DNA of 64,000 nt from Phymorhynchus buccinoides (lineage: Eukaryota > Mollusca > Gastropoda > Neogastropoda > Raphitomidae), in the NCBI GenBank assembly GCA_017654935.2, contig CM065690.1:37515317-37579316 (forward strand), written 5' to 3'. The notes beneath the pieces are model-generated. The model worked only from the letters and a program-made list of their open reading frames with translations, was not told the DNA's origin and searched no databases. Every line of letters begins with the position of its first letter. Position 1 is the stretch's first letter. Made by a program: the position numbers and the translations under genes. Below, in pieces: positions 47,690 to 57,745 of this stretch.

Positions 47690-48145
47690 TGATGTGATGT
47701 GATGAGTGATGACGCATAGACTGGGTCTTCCTGGGGTTGAGTGATGACGAGTAGACTGGGGATGATTGATGATGAATAGACTGGGTCTTCCTGTCTTCCT
47801 GGGGATGAGTGATGATGAGTAGACTGGGTCTTCCTGGGAATGAGTGAGACTAGGTCTTCCTGGGGATGAGTGATGATGATTAGACTGGGTCTTCATCTTC
47901 CTGGGGGTGAGTGATGATGAGTAGACTGGGTCTTCCTGTGGATGAGTGATGATGAGTAGACTGGGTCTTCCTGTCTTCCTGGGGATGAGTGATGATGAGT
48001 AGACTGGGTCTTCCTGAGGAATGAGTAGACTAGGTCTTCCTGGGGATGAGTGATGATGATTAGACTGGGTCTTCCTGTGGATGAGTGATGACGAGTAGAC
48101 TGGGTCTTCCTGTCTTCCTGGGGATGAGTGATGACGAGGTAGACA
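47690..48145. repeat. 43-bp minisatellite, right block
   Basis: Same unit as 45911-46198, here mainly AGACTGGGTCTTCCTG(TCTTCCTG)GGGATGAGTGATGATGAGT, about eleven units with frequent 9-bp TCTTCCTG gains and losses. Confidence 0.9.
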
Positions 48146-48465
48146 TGGAGTGGATCTGGACACAGTACACAGTTGATATGGCTCTGGTGATGATTTGCAT
48201 TGGTTGGTTCAGGTCGATCCGTTGTTGAGGGATGAAGATCCTCTGTTGTTAGCAAGGATTGTCACCGGTGAGCACTGAAAGTATTTCTAAGTTGTTTTTC
48301 TTCTTCTTCCATTACGAATGTCCACCTGCCGTTTATCGGCAATTATTGACATACAGAAGAAGAAGAATAAAAATTGAAGCCTACCACTAGGAATCCCTGG
48401 TTTTCAATATTTGTTTGGTGCCTATTTTGTGTGGTATGTATTAGCAATAAACATGCTTCTTGAAA
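48146..48465. other. Gene-free stretch
   Basis: No feature seen. Confidence 0.4.
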
Positions 48466-48760
48466 CCCCCCCGTGTGGATACCGGGGGTCTTTTGTATAA
48501 ATATTTCTCCCACCTTTTGGAAGTTCTGTGCTTTTAACTTCTTCTAATCTGTCACTCTATTTGAATCTGCCTTTTCCCTTTGCTTACTGTCATCTACTGT
48601 CTTTCTGCCTTACCGGTCCATTCTCCTTTCTTTTTTTCACAAAACGCTTTAAAAAACATTTTCTCCAGCCAAAGTCACACTTGCTGGGCCTATTTCTTAG
48701 GCGCATAACAGCAGCATAATGCATCTGCACTCATAATTGACAGGAAACTGTCTAAGCGAT
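48466..48760 (-). repeat. Dispersed repeat family A, copy 5
   Basis: The best-preserved minus copy: CTTTTGTATAAATATTTCTC, CCACCTTTTGGAAGTTCTGT, CTTACTGTCATCTACTGTC, TACCGGTCCATTCTCC, and CACTTGCTGGGCCTATTTC with CATAACAGCAGCATAATGCA. Confidence 0.75.
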
Positions 48761-49139
48761 TGACAAAGAAGAAAAGAAAACAACTTTTTTTTGAAAAGCC
48801 AATTTGTTAGTATTATTTGGTCATTTTTATTTGATTACACACCATTTGAATTTGATAAAATTGTTGCTTTGCAATTTATCATACATTTTTCAAAATGTGA
48901 CAATGAATAATAATATATGGAATAAACACCATGTTTGTAATTTTAAAGTATTCAAACCATTATGCTTTTTTTGGCTATTGCCACATCAAACAGTAAATTG
49001 AAATGTAGGATATATACTGTTTACACCCCAAACAGGGGATATTGCGTTTTGTAAGATCACCATGGCTTCAATAATAAAATTATAAGTTTTTTCAATTTGA
49101 GAGCAAACGTATGTTATTTCTTGAGCTTAAAATTGAAGA
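48761..49139. other. Gene-free AT-rich stretch
   Basis: No feature seen. Confidence 0.5.
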
Positions 49140-49520
49140 CTAAATTAATTTCAAAATGTCACGTAATTGACAGAGGAGACAGACATCAATGGGTGCAACA
49201 TTCAAAAAAATAGTTGTAAAACTGTTGAAAATGTGTTGGGCCACGGTTTCTTGCAATGCATAGACATCTGATTGAAAATGGTCTTGGGATCTTGTAAACC
49301 AAATGTCCCATATGTGCCTTCCCAGGTCGAGAGGACGTAAAATCCAAATTACTGTACTCTTGTAAACCATGGGTTTCATAGATATGAAGGGGATCTTTCA
49401 CAAAATGTGCTCTGTGGAGACGCGTATTGTCATTTAGGAGGTTGAAATTTGCCCAAAGCTGGCATTTTAGAATTTCAGCTTGCATCATTGTAACGATCAT
49501 ACGATGATATAGGGACACCA
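49140..49520 (-). pseudogene. Tc1/mariner transposase relic, C-terminal half
   Basis: Minus strand reads LLNDNTRLHRAHFVKD (second catalytic Asp block, DNARPHRA in intact elements), then in another frame WILRPLDLGRHIWDI (the W-P-A-R-S-P-D-L-N-P-I-E-H-W-D-I-L block with the E position replaced) and QDHFQSDVYALQETVAQH. Frameshifted, and unrelated in detail to the intact Tc1 at 27.3 kb. It contains TTTTACGTCCTCTCG and CACATATGGGACATTT, words also in repeat family B. Confidence 0.7.
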
Positions 49521-50577
49521 GGAAAAACCATTAATCCTCCAGAAAACATTCAGGAGGCTGTTCTAGATCATGATGAAGCATTGCCTTGAATGTCTTTTTA
49601 GCAAACTGGCCCATCAATCTGTTAACTGTGTAAAGGTGTTTCGTTATTTCGACTAACACACCCACTGATGTTTATTCAAATTATTGCCTCTGGTAATAAC
49701 GTGACACTTTAAAATTGATTTCTTTCTTTGATTTTACAGCCAAAAAAGGAATTTTTATTATTTTCACATGAAATTAAGTTCATGGTCTGTTTATTAAACC
49801 CATGGTGACATTGCAAAGTCAATATGCCCTAATTTTGGTGATAAGTGTGTATGTTTAATTTTTCGCATTATCGTTATTCATTGTTAAAAAAGATACATAA
49901 CATTAATAAGTTACCATATTTGTGATAGGGTTAAAGATTTTGGCCAAACTGTAGATTTGATCAACTACCCCCCCCCCCCCCCCATTTACCACCCCAACCC
50001 ACACAAAGTTGACGGGTCTCAATCTTGAAGTTTGGTTCTTTTATTTTCATGACAATTACCCTAAGCTGATTAAAACCTATCCTTTTCCTGGGAACAGCAG
50101 AATGTTGCTTCACAGTGGAAAGTTTCCATGTAAACATTTCATGTGGGAAATTTAAATTGAAACTTTTTCACAATTTTATTTTGATCACTCAAACTTGTAT
50201 GCATCGCATGAAAACCCAAGTTATGTAATAGTATTACCAGAAAGCCTAAATGTTATACAAAGTGATTACTTCCCAGCCTACCAACCTTGCAAAGAATGAA
50301 CTTATGAAGCCAACTTTCTCACTTCCCACGTGGAAGGTGAAAAGGTGGGAGGTGTTAAATTTGAATACGAATGTTTAAAGAGGGTAAACGGATAAGCGCA
50401 TGCTTCTTTACACCATGCCCTAGAGGGGAAAAAGCAAAAGTAAGTATAAATTTTAAAAAATAAAATAAAATATAAAAAGCATTAAGAATAGAAAATAACA
50501 CCAGGCATGTTCACAGTAAATTGAATAACATGAAACAAAATTCAAGTTCAAATGAACAGCTCATTCACGTACTCGCG

Positions 50578-50580
<3 letters not shown>
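49521..50580. other. Gene-free stretch with a C16 run
   Basis: C-run at 49968-49983. Otherwise AT-rich with no gene. Confidence 0.5.

Positions 50581-50646
<66 letters not shown>
50579..50646. repeat. (CA)n microsatellite
   Basis: About 33 CA units, nearly pure. Confidence 0.95.
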
Positions 50647-50649
<3 letters not shown>

Positions 50650-50891
50650 ACAGTATACCCCACAACCATGCAAAACATGCATTCATACTCTCTTGTGGTG
50701 TGTGCGAACACACAGGTGCAAATATGCTCATGCAATACAGAACACTAATAAGCCTACGTTATAGAGAACAGTATATTTATTTTAAAAAACAGCTAATATT
50801 TCAAGGAATTTATTAACTTCTCTCTTCTAGCGCCATGTATATTTTTAATATTTTGGTTGTCCCTTGCATCTCAACTGACAAGAAGGGGTAA

Positions 50892-51290
50892 CTATTTTTT
50901 TCGAGTGTGCATGCGTTGATTCAGTGGAAGAAACGGTGACATAAGCTCTAAAAGCAGACAAACACATGGCAGGGTACTTGGCAGTGAATGTCTTTGCATT
51001 TGGTGGGAGTGCAGAGTGTGATGTACTGGGCGAATGTATTCGCCCCTGGTGCTATCTACGAGGTGTTTTTGATATGTTATTTTAAAGGATGAGACACTTA
51101 TTAGGTTTTTACTGCTATTTTCCAATTCATTCCATAGTTTGCTACCGGAGTATGTAAGGGATGTCATAAACAGGTTTGTTCTTGGGCGAGGAATATAAAT
51201 GATACTTTTGTTACGAATGTTAGTAATAGGAAATCGTTTGCATAGATATGCCGGTGTCAGTTTATACATAATTTTGTACATGAAAATAAC
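50892..51290 (-). pseudogene. LINE C-terminal end
   Basis: Reads MYKIMYKLTPAYLCKRFPIT, IYIPRPRTNLFMTSLTYSGS, then KLWNELENSSKNLISVSSFK and YQKHLV. The pattern RPRT..F..S..Y.G..LWN.L......S...FK...K..L is the usual C-terminus of CR1/jockey-type LINE proteins. Open to 50892 but 5'-truncated, at 51281. Confidence 0.75.
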
Positions 51291-51518
51291 TTTGTTGAGG
51301 TAAAACTTAGTCTGAGGGATGAATGCCTTAGAAGTTCCTTATAATGACTATTTTGAAGTGAAGAAGGTTTAAGAAGAAAGTATGGCAACTGAGACAGTGA
51401 ATGAGTTCACAATGATCACCACCTGTAATGTAGGTGAAATGGTGGGAGTAAACAAATCAGCTTTAGTCAGCTGCAGACTACAAACTCTTCGTATATTCGT
51501 GCTTTTACTTACCAATTA

Positions 51519-51675
51519 TCAAACCGCATACTTGAAGCCAGCATGTCTCTCCGAGGGATACTTGGCCCTGATTGCAGTAACAAGACATGCTGGCAGAGGG
51601 ATCCTGTTGCCCTTGCCCAGTGTCGACCGCCAGATCCAACGCACAAAGTTGCAGTAGGCAACATGCCTGTAGGTT
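51519..51675 (-). CDS. Exon 4 of the P2RX7_C-like gene
   Basis: Acceptor ATTTCAG. Reads TYRHVAYCNFVRWIWRSTLG, KGNRIPLPACLVTAIRAKYP, SERHAGFKYAV and TGA (51521-51519). The YRH.AY..FV.W......G...R..(I/L)P.C....IR..(F/Y)P motif is the domain's signature. Confidence 0.88.
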
Positions 51676-54600
51676 CTGAAATTGAATACCATGTAACCAG
51701 TACATTATGATTTAAAAAAACCATTATGCTGTCCGGATACTGGGAAATGAAGATCAGTGGTTTAAATTATTAATTACTAACCATTATTACAGCAAAACTC
51801 AGTTATTAAAGGGGAGTTGATATTGAAGGGAGGTAGTTGTTTGTTTGCTTATATCCGAAACTCAGATATGTTTCTGATATAAGAAGACATTTTGAAGTTT
51901 TCTTTCTTATAACCGAGTTGAATGGGAAAAAAGTGGTAAAAATAAAAGAGAAAAAAGGAAATTAAAGACAAACAGAAACATAAAACGAAGAGAAAATGCT
52001 TGTACATGTACCTATTTTGGTGCATTTAAAAAAGGAAAAGGAAAGGAAGAAAATATAAAAAAAAGAACAGAACAGAAAATTACAAACAAAAATGAAGGCA
52101 GAAGTGGTCGTGAGTTGCATGATGAGCAAGCAAGATAGCGGAGAGCAGATGAATGATTGGGTGTGGTGTGAGAGTAACATATTTGTTTAAATGTAAATTT
52201 CTGTTTCATGTTTTTAATTAATATTTTAATTTCAATGTGTTTATGGCCAGGTCGGCACATTATTTTATAACATCCACAAACTTCTTGTAAAATTGTTCCC
52301 ATTTTGGAACAGGTGGGGAAGGAGTGTGGATGGGAAAACAAATGAAGTAAAATTATTTTTACTTGTGTGGTCTCCTATGCTCATAATCGTCTTTCCATTT
52401 ACTCCTGGCCAGTCTCTTCAAGAGGACAATCGTTGATTCAATGCTGTGTCTGAAGAACAAAGAAGAAAATACCAGTATTTTCATTAAAGAATAGTATTCT
52501 GTATGACAATAACTTCAGGTGAGAAAATGCAAAATATGTTTAGTGTCTGAAGTAACATGATTTCAATAACTTATGGAATAAAAATTACTGGTAGGGTTTT
52601 ACACTTTCCAAGTAAGGGACTTGGAGCAATGAAGAAGAAGTGTAAATTTGTGAGAACATCAGCAGCAAGTAACACACTTTCATAAAAATTAAATTACCTT
52701 CACCAAAGTAACACTCACACACAATGTATAAGATAATTTTGCAAAGGCATGTCAATAAATTATAAACAGTTATCCAAACATATCTTTTTTGTAAAGGCAT
52801 TTTCAATTTATAATTTGTGCTGGCTTCCAATTATAATTTTGTATTTCAAGTAAATTGAGTTCCTTAATTTTTAAAAAAATTAAAAAATACCTTGATAGGC
52901 AGTTGCTGAAAACTCCTTCATGGCTGGTGATGCAAAGTTGGCCATCCTCCATTTTGCTGACAACTTTTGCATAATCATGACAGCAAGTCCTTTCGGCTGG
53001 TTTCTGGTCCGGCCACACAGTGCAATTTCCACATTTGCACCATGATCTGGAGAGGCAAACAGAAAGAGTTTTGAACAATTGGATAATGTACATCTAGAAC
53101 TACTGCTTACTGTCAACAATTTAAAATAATTCATTGTTGCACATTTTAAACTAATAATTATAATTAGAATACATAATATTTCTGTTGTGCATTTCAGGAA
53201 AAAACAGAATGGATTCCAGTTAAATGATTGACAAATGATTTTTTTTCATGTGGAAATTACACAAAATTACATCTAAATAATGTTTTGTTATATTTTAAAA
53301 TGTACATGTTCAGTGGTGCTGACAATATTTGAGATGGCTCCTTTTTATTCCTTAACTTATTCCTTATTCATTTTACGATTAATAAGTGTTTAGCCTTCAG
53401 GTTTTGCCATTTTATTAAAAACTTTTTGAGGTACTTGGCTAACAATGATTTTGATCACTCAATGATCTGGTTCTGGTTATGGTTCAGTATGTTGCAGAAA
53501 CTACATCCGACGATAAATTGCAACAGAACTAGGAGGGCTCATGTACATACACTGTAAATGAAAATATAGAAGGAGGAATACCTACTGCTTACCCAGGGTG
53601 AATACCATTAAGCCTCCCAGTTCAGCCCAGCAGCTCATGTCTCAAAGCAAGCAAAAATGAAAAAAAAACACACAAAAACATACACAAAAACAACCAACTA
53701 GTGGTTAGTGGTTGCATGCTCCATGGTGATCTGATGCAAATGCACTAATGTGGCCTTTCTCAGTTGGTTGCAAACCATGGCAGGAGCTGTGCCGGTCGGA
53801 GTTCGCCCCCGGGTACCGCTACAGTAGCCGGATTGGTTTTGCACAGATACTACCAAAAACCGCTATGGTCCACTTTTTTTTCTTCTTTTTTTTTTTTTTT
53901 TTAATCATACAGATCCACACTAGGTTTTATTTCATGTTCACTTTCCCCTTCCATTAGGCTACTTATATCTCCTCAGCTTTCTAATTTCTTGTTTTCTTAC
54001 TACCCCCCCAAAGTGCAGGAGAATCTTCAGCCTGATGAAGTTGACTGCCTGAGGTGAAGAACAGGAAGAAGTCCGGATGAAGAAGGAGAGAATTATATCA
54101 GTGATACACAAACATTTCTGTCATTTTTAGGAAATTGGCCCATTAAAATTGCAAATGTCCTGTGACAATTGTCCTCTTGTATTAATATGGAAGTGGACTT
54201 GTGTCCTATTGTTTTTGTAAGTAAATTTACAGCAAGGCCATTAATAACAATGGATGTTCTGTGATTAGCACAGGGGAGGTGAGGAAGTCTTTCTATGAGT
54301 TGTCAGTTCTGTGAGAGGTATCCATTTTGGTATAATTATATTAGGTAGGGATTCTAATATGTTTTAAAGATTACAGTTTGCAACACATCATATATATATA
54401 TAGTGTAAAGGAAACTTAATCTGATGAAATAAATGTGGGATTGTTAGTGATAATAAATTTGGGTGGGAAATAGTAAAGTTTTTGAAAAAAAAGCTCATTA
54501 TGATGTCATACTGCAGTTAAAGTGGTTCTTATTGTATGTGTTGTATGCACAGTATTGTCAAAGTGTTCTATATGTATGTTCATTCTTAGTTGAAGTACGG

Positions 54601-56233
54601 AGTACACATTGGCAATACTTTCATAATTATAATGCTTTATGTAATTTGAATTATATACTTTTAAAAGTACAAATAATGCTATTAACTGCCCATAATGCTA
54701 AATAAACTGTGTTATTTCACTTTCGTTACTTTGTGCAATTTGTTGGAAACAAGCTTGATGAAGGATGGGTACAGAATTAATGAAAGTGTGTTGGACTTTA
54801 AGAGATGAGTGTGGAAATAACACACACACACACACACACACGACCGCGCGGCTACGCCCATGTCACAAGCCTGAGGGATTACGAGCCAGTGACTCAACCA
54901 ACTGAGCTACAGAGCTTCAAAAAACCCAACCACAACAGTTCAAGGTTGTGTGTAGGTATTGTGAAATTTAAACTTTGATTACCACAAACTAATAACATTT
55001 TAGCTGAAGCCGCATTTGTGGTGTTTGGCCATAAGGTAGGGCCGTATTTTACAACCCCGGACATAAAGACAGGCTTTAATTACTACTAAACTTAACTAGC
55101 ATTATTCCCTTACTATTAACAAACATAGCCCTCTTACTATGACTCCTATAGAGTTCAGTACCCCACCCCACCCACCCCCTTAAAAAGGAAATTGGTAAAC
55201 AGCACGACTAGACATCCCAAAGACTGAAAGAGAGATCCACACAAGACGGCGACATAGGCCTACATTGTATTGACTTCCACATCATTTGCTTCTCAAATCA
55301 TATTCATAGTCTAGATTAAGATCCCTTATAATGCATAGTAGGTCTACAATTTTCGACACGGCGAAGGCGGATGAAAAAGAAGCAAAAGACTTGATCTCTA
55401 TAATACTCTTTCACTTATGCTAGGGCCCATATTTCACATAATTTGCCTCGTTTCGTCTTGTTATGGGCCGATTGTAGGCCTACATCTACTGATCTAGGCC
55501 TGCGTTTTCAATTGCACAGTATCAACATTAACGATTCCCAGAAGGCCTATTTAATAAGTGAGTGCTAAAACCTCTTCGCAAACTGGAACTCCATATCCAT
55601 ACCCTATTAGATATGAACTTCGTTCTGCTAAATCATTCCAGTCTTTCAAAACCTATATTAAAACTCACCTCTTCCAGCAGTAGGCTACCTCCGATTTCTT
55701 CCTTGACCTGTTTCTGAGAGTGCGTGCGCGTGCATGTTTTTGTGTGGGGGTGTGCGCGTGTTGTCGCTGTGTGCGTGTTTGTGATGGCGAATATTTTAGT
55801 AGTTTATTTAAATATTTAAGATCAATATTTATTAATTCAAATAATTTGTGAAAAACAATCAAATCAAAAGAGAAATGGCGCTCTATAAATGTTAGTTATT
55901 ATATTATTATTATTATTATTTTAACACTGGTACGATCACAAAAGCAGATTTAACATTTAGGCCTAGTCTATTAGTCACTGTGCGTCGATCTTTCCTAAAA
56001 CACCACAACACTTCACAGTCAGTTATTTTGTAGAGAAGTTTTAGTACAGGTCTAGTTCAGCCAATACAGATCATAGATCTAACTTACTTTTCTCCACTGT
56101 CTCCTGGCGCATTGGGCCCCTTTGCTAGCACTTCGCTCTCTCCCTCAGAGTCTGATGATTCGGAGCTCCAAACAATCTCTGCAGCTATTGCCCCTGCATC
56201 TGCCAACAATGGCTCGTCTTGATAAGGCTCCAT
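51519..56233 (-). CDS. Stand-alone P2X7 C-terminal-type (ballast, P2RX7_C-like) domain gene, 4 exons, complete
   Basis: Exons on the minus strand: 56233-56088, 53046-52891, 52449-52363, 51675-51519. All borders are GT-AG and the total of 546 nt gives 181 codons and TGA with no break. The protein starts MEPYQDEPLL (the PY..EP start seen in this family) and has an acidic Ser-rich segment. It then has the zinc-binding-type run WCKCGNC, CC (about residues 68-69) and CITSH, and the C-terminal block YRHVAYCNFVRW...LGKGNR..LPACLVTAIR..YPS. In vertebrates this domain is the cytoplasmic C-terminus of the P2X7 ion channel; many invertebrates carry it alone, often in many copies. There is no channel part here. 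Molecular role unknown; zinc binding is inferred from the cysteines. Confidence 0.88.
52363..52449 (-). CDS. Exon 3 of the P2RX7_C-like gene
   Basis: 87 nt, acceptor TTCTTCAG, donor CAA/GTAAAA. Reads HSIESTIVLLKRLARSKWKD and DYEHRRPH. Helical, basic linker between the Cys region and the YRH block. Too short to be found as an ORF; identified by frame and splice sites. Confidence 0.8.
52891..53046 (-). CDS. Exon 2 of the P2RX7_C-like gene: Cys-rich zinc region
   Basis: Acceptor CCTCTCCAG, donor TCAAG/GTATTT. Reads SWCKCGNCTVWPDQKPAERT, CCHDYAKVVSKMEDGQLCIT and SHEGVFSNCLS. The C.C..C...(8-15)..CC......C.T.H......CL pattern matches the ballast domain. Confidence 0.88.
53047..54840. other. Intron 1 of the P2RX7_C-like gene, 3' half
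   Basis: Contains a GC-rich patch at 53775-53860 with GTGCCGGTCGGAGTTCG, a T19-type run at 53874-53902, and (CA)n at 54820-54840. No gene recognised. Confidence 0.5.
54843..54915 (-). tRNA. tRNA-like sequence (SINE head or tRNA pseudogene)
   Basis: Minus strand begins GCTCTGTAGCTCAGTTGGTT followed by GAG, a perfect A box and D arm, and then GCTCGTAATC in the anticodon-loop position. The anticodon stem does not pair well and there is no GGTTCGA B box, so it is not a working tRNA. It lies beside a (CA)n tract, in an intron. Confidence 0.45.
54916..55550. other. Intronic gene-free stretch
   Basis: No feature seen. Confidence 0.4.
55550..55925 (+). mobile_element. LINE 3' end with tail
   Basis: Coding-end words CAAACTGGAACTCCATATCC, TTCAAAACCTATATTAAAAC and TCACCTCTTCCAGCAG, then TG-rich sequence with GTGCGCGTG (55715-55775), then GGCGCTCTATAAATGTTAG and (ATT)n. 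Same block order as the other four LINE tails. Confidence 0.65.
56088..56233 (-). CDS. Exon 1 of the P2RX7_C-like gene
   Basis: ATG at 56233-56231 in AAGAAGAAGAAGATGG. Reads MEPYQDEPLLADAGAIAAEI, then VWSSESSDSEGESEVLAKGP and NAPGDSGE. Donor AAAA/GTAAGT, perfect. Leaves 2 nt, which pair with the 1-nt start of exon 2 to give Lys. The upstream in-frame alternative from 56424 lies in another frame and is not used. Confidence 0.82.
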
Positions 56234-56742
56234 CTTCTTCTTCTTCTTGAATTTGAAATTACAGGTGCTCTGTCTTCATACACTAGATCTACCCTTAGCT
56301 GCGTCACAACTTTTCTAATATCGTACAAAATTACGTTAGTGGCGAGATCCAATGGCGGGGAATCCAGACTTGCAAATCTGCCCGAGGAGAGTGATTTTTG
56401 GAAAATAACAGTGTGTGTGCTCATTTTATCTGGAAGAATGTGACTTGAAAGGTAAGTTAGGTCGATAAAGTTTGCATACTGTGGCTATGTACATAAGGAA
56501 ACAATGCTGAAACGTGTTCCAGAACGTTTTTAGGTCCGAATGGAGATGCGTATGGTCCTTTAACAACAAAAAGAATCAATCTAGAGGGCAAAAGGCTGAA
56601 AAAGCCTATAGATAGTGCCATGATACCTGTCTTTCTTTCTTGGACATGACGAAGACAGGTAAAGTCTAAAGATACACATCAGAACAAAGGCAACAACACA
56701 AAACAAGCAACTTATCTTCGTTTTGATAGCAATCCTATCCTG

Positions 56743-56909
56743 GGTCTCTCAGCTATATTCACATTAATATTAATAATATTTATGCCCGTCAACCCGGTCA
56801 AGAACGATAATCTGTTAACTGAAAAAGCAATCGCTATGTTCTTTTCTGTTACAAATTATCGTTCTTGACGCCAGCAGACGGGCATAAATGTGAATATAGC
56901 CGGTCTCTC
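56743..56909. mobile_element. ~150-bp foldback MITE with 8-bp target duplication
   Basis: GCTATATTCACATT...TTATGCCCGTC...TCAAGAACGATAAT on the left (56752-56820) is mirrored by ATTATCGTTCTTGA...GACGGGCATAAATGTGAATA on the right (to 56900). Direct repeats GGTCTCTC lie at 56743-56750 and 56902-56909. An 8-bp duplication fits hAT-type (or P/Merlin-type) integration. Confidence 0.75.
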
Positions 56910-57121
56910 TTTGGATCGTGAAAGCTAACATGCATCAGTATGACCCTACCTTCAAGTTGGCTATCTCCCCTAAACTATCTCTGCTACTACTAGGCCTACT
57001 TTCTATATCTCTGGCCTAATTTACTATGCAGGAAGGAAACGTTAACGGCTGCAAACACGGCATTATGGGTAACCGTTGGCAAGGTTAACGGTAAACAAAA
57101 ACATGTCAAGGACACAATTAC

Positions 57122-57745
57122 CTGCACGTTGATCGAGTGGTCCCCACCTCGGTCTACGAACGGTTCCTCGTTCTCGATGGGGGCTTGAATTTTAATCAGT
57201 GTCCCATCTACACACCCAAACACATTTGGCATTCTGTGCATATTGTAAAATTGTAGTAGTAGCAGATAAGCTCTCTGGTAGTAGTAGTAGTAGTAGCAGA
57301 ACTGTCTCTAGTAGATAGGGACAAAATAAACCGTCAAGCTTTTTTCCTTTCTGCTCGTCTGCCATGCACTGGTAGCGGAACCGAATCCATTGGTGGGCCT
57401 GCTCCAGCAACGCATTTATATCTGTCACCCGCCCAACTATCCTGCTGACGGTTGGCTGTGACAGATGACTGTCCCCGAGAACTGCCTGGAATGACCCACA
57501 AAACCTGAGGGCCACACAAACCTGCAGCGATCGAAGGGGGAACCGTGTGTCCTCGGTTCGCCAATTGAAGGCTGTTTTCAATAGAGTAGGTTAGTCTAAA
57601 AATGTTGATACGGCGAAATCTGAACCGCGACACAAACATCCCTTATATCATCAAACAACCATCCCTTAGATCATCAAAATTATGTAAGGGATGGTTGACA
57701 TCCCTGAAAATTCTTTGTCACCGCAGATTCCGTCGCGGCAGCCAT
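57122..57745 (-). pseudogene. HARBI1-like N-terminal and first catalytic region, broken
   Basis: Minus strand from a possible ATG at 57745: an in-frame stop, then FVSRFRFRRINIF, then after a 1-nt shift near 57530 TEDTRFPLRSLQVCVALRFC, GSFQAVLGDSHLSQPTVSRI, VGRVTDINALLEQAHQWIRF, ADEQKG. A 94-bp insertion (57251-57344) rich in CTA/TAC triplets follows, then [33 protein letters not shown] and HSINVQ at donor CAG/GTAATT (57122). These are the helix-turn-helix (SQ.TVSRIV) and first catalytic Asp (GCVDGT) of Harbinger nucleases. It lacks all downstream exons here; the matching ones are at 31-25.5 kb on the same strand. A 22-bp near-duplication lies at 57640-57690. Confidence 0.8.

Noticed and set aside
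45643..48255. Antisense ORFs of 120-200 codons rich in His-Ser-Ser-Pro repeats
   Set aside because: They are translations of the 43-bp minisatellite; the unit is not a multiple of three and the frames shift with unit deletions.
53775..53860. GC-rich patch as a possible exon
   Set aside because: No splice sites in phase with the surrounding gene and no motif.
56185..56443. ORFs of 74-79 codons overlapping the first exon of the P2RX7_C-like gene
   Set aside because: Different frame from the exon supported by donor phase and family N-terminus.
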